Positions 12,971 to 17,319 of a DNA stretch of 17,319 bases are shown piece after piece. Source of the stretch: Treponema sp. (lineage in GTDB: Bacteria; Spirochaetota; Spirochaetia; Treponematales; Breznakiellaceae); the NCBI GenBank assembly GCA_031263435.1, contig JAISFT010000186.1, positions 1 through 17,319 of the forward strand. Direction: 5' to 3'. Within the stretch, counting starts at the first letter, position 1; the number at the start of each line of letters is the position of its first letter. A program made the position numbers and the translations under genes. Under the pieces are notes generated by a model. It had not been told where the DNA came from and made no database searches. It was given only the letters and a program-made list of their open reading frames with translations.

Positions 12971-15181
12971 ATGGCAGCAAAAGCAAAGAGCGGCAAGACT
13001 GAGGCTACCAAGCCTAAAAAGACTATACAACGCAAGGCCCCCAAGAAAGCCGCCAAGACGCCTGAAAAGAAGACCCTTATTATTATGGAATCTCCCCATA
13101 AGGCGGAAACGGTTCAGAAAATTCTGGGATCCGGCTATACGGTAAAGGCCTGCATAGGTCATTTGATCGATTTACCCAAGTCCCGGCTTGCCATTGATGT
13201 GGATCATAACTTTGAGCCTGAGTATATCACCGTCAGGGGCCGTTCCAAACTTTTGAAGGAACTGCAGGGGGATGCAAAAAAATCCGGTCTGGTACTCCTG
13301 GCCAGCGACCCGGATCGGGAAGGGGAGGCCATCGCCTGGCATTTGCGGAATGCCATATCAGCGAAAACCGACAAGGTCCCCGTCCGGCGGATCAGCATTA
13401 ACGAGATTACCCCCCAGGTTGTTTTGGATGCAGTGGTTAAGCCCCAGGATATTAACGAAGACCTGGTAAATGCCCAGAAGGCCCGGCGGGTTTTGGATCG
13501 CCTGGTAGGGTACAATCTTTCACCGCTGTTGTGGAAAAAAGTGAAGAACGGCCTGTCCGCGGGGAGGGTACAGTCCGTGGCCCTGCGGATAATCTGCGAG
13601 CGGGAAAAAGAGGTAGAATCTTTTACACCGGAAGAGTACTGGACCCTGGATGCGGATTTCAGGATTGGGCGGACCAGCTTTACCGCCCAACTGATAAATT
13701 GGCAGGGTCTTAAACCGGATCTGAAAAACGAGGATTCGGTTAATAAAATTATCGCGGAAATCGGGAACGCCGAATGTGTGGTCCGGGAAGTCCGGGAGAC
13801 CGACAGAATCGTGCGGCCCCGGCCTCCTTTTACCACGAGCCAGATGCAGCAGACTGCGGCCAACCGTCTGGGCTTTACAGCCCGCAAAACCATGCAGGTG
13901 GCCCAGCAGTTGTATGAAGGAATCAACATCGGCGCTTCCCGGGTTGGGCTTATTACCTATATGCGTACCGATTCGGTGCGGGTATCCCAGACTGCCCTCA
14001 ATGATCTGCGGGAATGGCTGGGCAAGAACTACCCCGGCGAAGTTCCCGAAAAGCCAAACGAATATTCGGTAGGGAAAAAGGCCCAGGATGCCCATGAGGC
14101 AATCCGGCCTACCTTTGTGAACTATACTCCCGATTCAATAAAGGAATATCTGGGCCGGGATCAACTGCGGCTTTACACGATTATCTGGGAACGTTTTGTT
14201 TCCAGCCAGATGACCAATGCCAAAAACCGGACTCTGAGCGCCGATATTGCCGCAGGGGAAGCGTTGTTCAGAATTACGGGGACTAAAATTATCGAAAAGG
14301 GATTCTACAAGGTAATCAAACTTCTGTCCGGCAAGGACGAAAGGGGCAATCCCTATCCATCGTTCAAAACCGGAGACACGGTGAAGGTGGACAAGTTCCA
14401 TCCCGAACAGCACTTTACCCAGGGACCGCCCCGGTACAGTGACGCGTCCATCGTGCGGGTTCTGGAAGAAAAAGGCATCGGCCGGCCGTCTACCTACGCG
14501 CCGATAATTTCAGTACTCCTGGACCGTTATTACGTAACCCGGTCCAACAAGCAACTGGTGCCTACGGTTCTGGGCAAGCTGATAAACGATATGCTGGTAG
14601 AATATTTTCCCCATTATGTGAATGCCGACTTTACCGCCGATATGGAAAACAAGCTTGATGAGGTGGAAGACAACACCATCAAGTGGCCGGATATGATACG
14701 GGAATTTTGGGACCCCTTTAAGGATCGTCTGGATACGGTGGGGAAGACCCTGGAGTCCTATAAGGGATCCCTGGATGAGCCCACCGATTATATCTGCGAA
14801 AAATGCGGGAAGCCCATGATAAAAAAACTGGGCCGCTTTGGATTTTTCCTTGCCTGTTCCGGTTTTCCCGAGTGCAGGAATCCCAAGTCTATTCCCCTGG
14901 CAAAGTGCCCCAAATGCGGCGGTGATGTTGTGGCCCGGAAGAACCGGGGCAGAGGCAAGGAATTTTACGGCTGTACCAATTATCCTGCCTGTGATTTTAT
15001 CAGCCACTATAAGCCCATCAACCAGAATTGTCCCAAGTGTGGTCAGTTCCTGGTGGAAAAATACGACAAGAGAAACGGCTACCATAAAGCCTGTATCAAT
15101 CCGGATTGCGATTATCTTCACAGTGATGACGGGGACCTGGGTGGCGCCGATACCGGGGAAGGCGGCAGAGATGAAGAATAA
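12971..15181 (+). CDS. topA: DNA topoisomerase I (type IA)
   Basis: A 736-aa type IA topoisomerase that relaxes negative supercoils. The Toprim domain shows LIIMESPHKAETV with E40 and the acidic motif DPDREGEAIAWHL (113-125). The catalytic tyrosine is Y330 in LITYMRTDSVRVS. Three C-terminal four-cysteine zinc ribbons follow: C609/C612/C629/C635, C646/C649/C668/C674 and C687/C690/C708/C713. An N-terminal tail of about 33 residues rich in K, A, P and T precedes the catalytic core, giving a histone-H1-like basic extension; I infer non-specific DNA binding. The tail ends in acidic, glycine-rich residues. TAAGGA (12957-12962) lies 8 nt before ATG 12971. It overlaps xerC by 11 nt. Confidence 0.97.
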   Translation: MAAKAKSGKTEATKPKKTIQRKAPKKAAKTPEKKTLIIMESPHKAETVQKILGSGYTVKACIGHLIDLPKSRLAIDVDHNFEPEYITVRGRSKLLKELQGDAKKSGLVLLASDPDREGEAIAWHLRNAISAKTDKVPVRRISINEITPQVVLDAVVKPQDINEDLVNAQKARRVLDRLVGYNLSPLLWKKVKNGLSAGRVQSVALRIICEREKEVESFTPEEYWTLDADFRIGRTSFTAQLINWQGLKPDLKNEDSVNKIIAEIGNAECVVREVRETDRIVRPRPPFTTSQMQQTAANRLGFTARKTMQVAQQLYEGINIGASRVGLITYMRTDSVRVSQTALNDLREWLGKNYPGEVPEKPNEYSVGKKAQDAHEAIRPTFVNYTPDSIKEYLGRDQLRLYTIIWERFVSSQMTNAKNRTLSADIAAGEALFRITGTKIIEKGFYKVIKLLSGKDERGNPYPSFKTGDTVKVDKFHPEQHFTQGPPRYSDASIVRVLEEKGIGRPSTYAPIISVLLDRYYVTRSNKQLVPTVLGKLINDMLVEYFPHYVNADFTADMENKLDEVEDNTIKWPDMIREFWDPFKDRLDTVGKTLESYKGSLDEPTDYICEKCGKPMIKKLGRFGFFLACSGFPECRNPKSIPLAKCPKCGGDVVARKNRGRGKEFYGCTNYPACDFISHYKPINQNCPKCGQFLVEKYDKRNGYHKACINPDCDYLHSDDGDLGGADTGEGGRDEE

Positions 15182-16112
15182 AACGGTCCAGGGCGCTGGC
15201 CTTCCCCCCGTTGAAGACAGTTCTGCCGTAATTGGTGAATACCTTTCTTATTTGAAGGCGGTACGGGGAGTCTCGGATCGAACTATCGAAGCCTACAGTA
15301 AGGATCTGGCCCATTTTGTCAGCTATTGCGCCAACCTCGATTTGAATCCGGAGGAACTGGGCGCCAGGGAACTGCGGGGTTTTATTGCCGACCAAAGTAC
15401 GGAAGGGGCCGCTGCGGTAAGTGTGAACCGGGCCTTGTCTTCCATTCGGGGCTTCTACCGCTGGCTGGTCCGTTTTGGCCGCCGGCAGGATAACCCCTGT
15501 GGCACCCTGCGGAACCTCAAGAGTCCCCAGAGTTTGCCCAGCTTTCTCTGGGAACCGGAGATGGCCCGGTTTGCCGTGCTTCCCGAAACAGCGGGGATTC
15601 TGTGGCCTGCCCGGGACAAGGCCCTGATCCTGACCATGTATTCTGCGGGTCTGCGGATCTCCGAGCTGGTTTCCCTTTCCCTGTCCCGGCTTGAGCCCGG
15701 TCTGGGGGGCGGACGGGTCATCGGCAAGGGAAACAAGGAACGCTTTGTATTTTTTTCCGATGAAGCCCGGGAAGCCCTGGCAGTCTACCTGCCGGAGCGT
15801 CAGAATCGAATCAAGGCAGACAGGAAGAATCCTGAGGACAAGGTTTTTCTCAACCGTAAAGGCGGGGCTATTTCGGTTCCCGGTGTACGGTGGATTATCA
15901 CCAAATACGCAGAGCGCTCCGGTTTGGGTAAGCATATCCATCCCCACAGCCTGCGCCACAGTTTTGCTACACATTTGGTAAATTCGGGCTGCGATGTAAG
16001 GGTGGTACAGGAACTCCTGGGTCATGCCAGTCTTTCCACTACCCAGCGGTATACCCATGTGGATATTGAACGGCTCAAAAAGGTTTACGCGAAGGCCCAT
16101 CCGCATGGTTAG
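15171..16112 (+). CDS. xerC: Tyrosine recombinase, XerC-like
   Basis: A 313-aa tyrosine recombinase with an N-terminal core-binding domain (about 15-115) and a complete catalytic set: R162 (SAGLRISEL), K186 (IGKGNKER), H259-x-x-R262 (HSLRHSFAT), H285 (LLGHASL) and nucleophile Y294 (TTQRYTHVD). The ending LKKVYAKAHPHG is typical of XerC, as is its place between topA and hslV (codV in Bacillus). It probably acts with the XerD-like protein about 4 kb upstream on dif. The open frame extends to 14838 inside topA, but ATG 15171 has GGGGAAGG 8 nt upstream (15155-15162) and gives normal length. Overlaps topA by 11 nt. Confidence 0.92.
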   Translation: MKNKTVQGAGLPPVEDSSAVIGEYLSYLKAVRGVSDRTIEAYSKDLAHFVSYCANLDLNPEELGARELRGFIADQSTEGAAAVSVNRALSSIRGFYRWLVRFGRRQDNPCGTLRNLKSPQSLPSFLWEPEMARFAVLPETAGILWPARDKALILTMYSAGLRISELVSLSLSRLEPGLGGGRVIGKGNKERFVFFSDEAREALAVYLPERQNRIKADRKNPEDKVFLNRKGGAISVPGVRWIITKYAERSGLGKHIHPHSLRHSFATHLVNSGCDVRVVQELLGHASLSTTQRYTHVDIERLKKVYAKAHPHG

Positions 16113-16142
16113 AAGCGGGGAATAAAGCTTGAGGAGCGGAGA

Positions 16143-16694
16143 GTGAAGAAGAACAGGGATACACAGATACGATCTACCACAGTGCTGGTAGTACGCCGCG
16201 ATGGCAAGGTTGCTATGGCCGGAGACGGACAGGTAACGATGGGCGAAACGGTGATGAAGAACAATGCCCGCAAGGTGCGCCGCCTTTCGGACGGCAAGGT
16301 CCTCTGCGGTTTTGCCGGCGCCACCGCCGATGCCTTTACGTTGTTTGACCGCTTTGAAGAAAAACTCAAGGAGTACTCCGGGGATCTTCGCAGGGCGGCG
16401 GTAGAACTGGCCAAGGACTGGCGGACCGACCGGACTCTGCGGCGTCTGGAGGCCCTGCTTTTGGCGGCGGATCTTACCGCTACCCTGCTTATATCCGGGA
16501 CCGGGGATGTGATTGAGCCGGAGGAGGATGCCCTTGCCATTGGTTCCGGGGGTAATTATGCCTATGCCGCGGCCCTGGCTTATCTTGAGGGGAGCAATTT
16601 TTCCGCCTTGGAAATTGCGAAAAAGAGTCTTGGTATCGCGGGGAACATCTGTATCTACACCAATGGGCAGATCATGGTGGAGGAGTTGTCATGA
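16143..16694 (+). CDS. hslV: ATP-dependent protease proteolytic subunit HslV (ClpQ)
   Basis: An N-terminal nucleophile (proteasome-beta-like) peptidase of 183 aa that forms a double-hexamer chamber capped by HslU. The conserved start of the mature protein, [23 protein letters not shown], begins at T12, so 11 residues would be removed to expose the catalytic threonine. D28 and K44 correspond to catalytic-site Asp17 and Lys33 of the mature numbering. The [13 protein letters not shown] segment is also intact. GTG 16143 is used because it follows GAGGAG (16131-16136, 6-nt spacing) and no better start exists before T12. hslU follows with an ATGA overlap, as expected for a two-subunit machine. Confidence 0.95.
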   Translation: MKKNRDTQIRSTTVLVVRRDGKVAMAGDGQVTMGETVMKNNARKVRRLSDGKVLCGFAGATADAFTLFDRFEEKLKEYSGDLRRAAVELAKDWRTDRTLRRLEALLLAADLTATLLISGTGDVIEPEEDALAIGSGGNYAYAAALAYLEGSNFSALEIAKKSLGIAGNICIYTNGQIMVEELS

Positions 16695-17319
16695 ATCAGA
16701 CAGACGCGGATAAGCCGATTCTACGGGGAGAAGGACTTTCGCCCCGGGAGATTGTGGCGGAACTGGACAAGTATATCGTGGGGCAGAAAAAGGCCAAACG
16801 GGCAGTGGCGGTGGCCCTGAGAAACCGGGTCAGGCGGCTCAAGCTGGATCCTGATATGCGGGAAGATATCACCCCCAAGAACATCCTCATGATCGGTCCC
16901 ACGGGGGTAGGAAAGACCGAGATTGCCCGCCGGCTCGCTAAACTGGTCCTTTCTCCGTTCATCAAGGTGGAGGCTACCAAGTATACCGAAGTGGGTTATG
17001 TGGGCCGGGATGTAGAATCCATGATTCGGGACCTTGCGGCCGTTGGTTTTCAGATGGTGAAACAGGAGATGCAGGAAAAGGTAAAGGTAGAGGCGGAAAA
17101 AAGGGCGGAGGAAGCCCTGCTGGATCTTCTGCTGCCACTGCCCGGTAAAAAAACCCGGGAGGCAAAACCAAAAGCCAGTTCCCTGGTTCGTCCCTTCTCC
17201 ATCAACAATCCCGGAGAGCCGGGGATCATGGGGGCCGCTATTCAGGTTGGTTTTCCTATTTTTAAGCATCCGGCGAACAATGAAAATCCCCCCCAGGAAG
17301 AGGCTGCCCCCAAAGCGGT
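16691..17319 (+). CDS. hslU: HslU (ClpY) ATPase subunit, 5' part only
   Basis: A partial AAA+ unfoldase; the first 209 residues are present and the gene runs off the right edge. Visible: [17 protein letters not shown] (16-32), the RNRVRRL segment, Walker A GPTGVGKT (69-76), and the pore loop GYVG (102-105) in [10 protein letters not shown]. The intermediate (I) domain starts near 115 with charged, helical sequence and continues to the edge, passing through a K/P-rich stretch. Walker B, sensor motifs and the HslV-activating C-terminus lie outside. HslU unfolds substrates and feeds them to HslV. GGAGGAG (16679-16685) lies 5 nt before the ATG, and the overlap with hslV is ATGA. Confidence 0.95.
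   Translation, partial: MNQTDADKPILRGEGLSPREIVAELDKYIVGQKKAKRAVAVALRNRVRRLKLDPDMREDITPKNILMIGPTGVGKTEIARRLAKLVLSPFIKVEATKYTEVGYVGRDVESMIRDLAAVGFQMVKQEMQEKVKVEAEKRAEEALLDLLLPLPGKKTREAKPKASSLVRPFSINNPGEPGIMGAAIQVGFPIFKHPANNENPPQEEAAPKA

Noticed and set aside
14838..15170. Upstream extension of the xerC frame inside topA
   Set aside because: The extension reads through the zinc-ribbon region of topA in another frame; the ATG at 15171 has a good ribosome binding site and gives normal length.
15096..16106. 336-aa leftward open frame opposite xerC
   Set aside because: No recognisable motif and no ribosome binding site; the opposite strand encodes a complete tyrosine recombinase.
1..17319. Mobile element, CRISPR array or defence island in the window
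   Set aside because: No transposase, Cas gene, spaced repeat array or integrase with attachment-site repeats is visible. The two tyrosine recombinases look like housekeeping XerC and XerD.

Overview
The window is chromosomal and almost fully coding. It looks like a spirochaete of the Treponema group, possibly an environmental or gut-associated one. I infer this from gene order and protein character (a short mraZ-rsmH-ftsL-murF-mraY-ftsW-divIB-ftsA-ftsZ cluster running on to dprA-topA-xerC), not from any database search. The genus is uncertain.

Left edge (1-1154). A 19-nt inverted repeat (one mismatch) at 1-93 is followed by two leftward genes. One is a 251-aa protein of a family I recall as uncharacterised, with a possible PD-(D/E)XK-like core and a C-terminal winged helix. 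The other is an 88-aa protein of unknown function just upstream of it. A structured, AT-rich divergent intergenic region (1155-1379) separates them from everything else, which runs rightward.

Division and wall cluster (1380-10274): mraZ, rsmH, ftsL-like, murF, mraY, ftsW, divIB/ftsQ, ftsA, ftsZ. Genes touch or overlap by 1-11 nt or lie within 25 nt of each other. The exception is the 85-nt ftsA-ftsZ gap, which can fold into mutually exclusive hairpins. The cluster has only the MurF and MraY steps of precursor synthesis. murE, murD, murG, murC, ddl and ftsI, common in larger dcw clusters, are absent here. Three TGGGGAAA boxes on one helical face, ending in the mraZ ribosome binding site, look like an MraZ autoregulatory operator.

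Chromosome-maintenance block (10278-17319): xerD-like recombinase, a membrane-anchored TPR protein, dprA, topA, xerC-like recombinase, hslV and the 5' part of hslU. From dprA on, the order resembles the Firmicutes smf-topA-(trmFO)-codV-clpQ-clpY order without trmFO. Much of this block is translationally coupled (ATGA, GTGA and 11-nt overlaps).

Together the genes cover division-ring assembly (FtsZ, FtsA, FtsL, DivIB, FtsW), lipid I synthesis, ribosome modification, chromosome dimer resolution, supercoiling control, DNA uptake or recombination, and protein quality control. I found no tRNA, rRNA, CRISPR array, IS element or prophage. The most useful leads are the MraZ operator, a probable non-standard (CTG) start for ftsA, the nuclease-like gene at the left, and the inverted repeat at the window edge.
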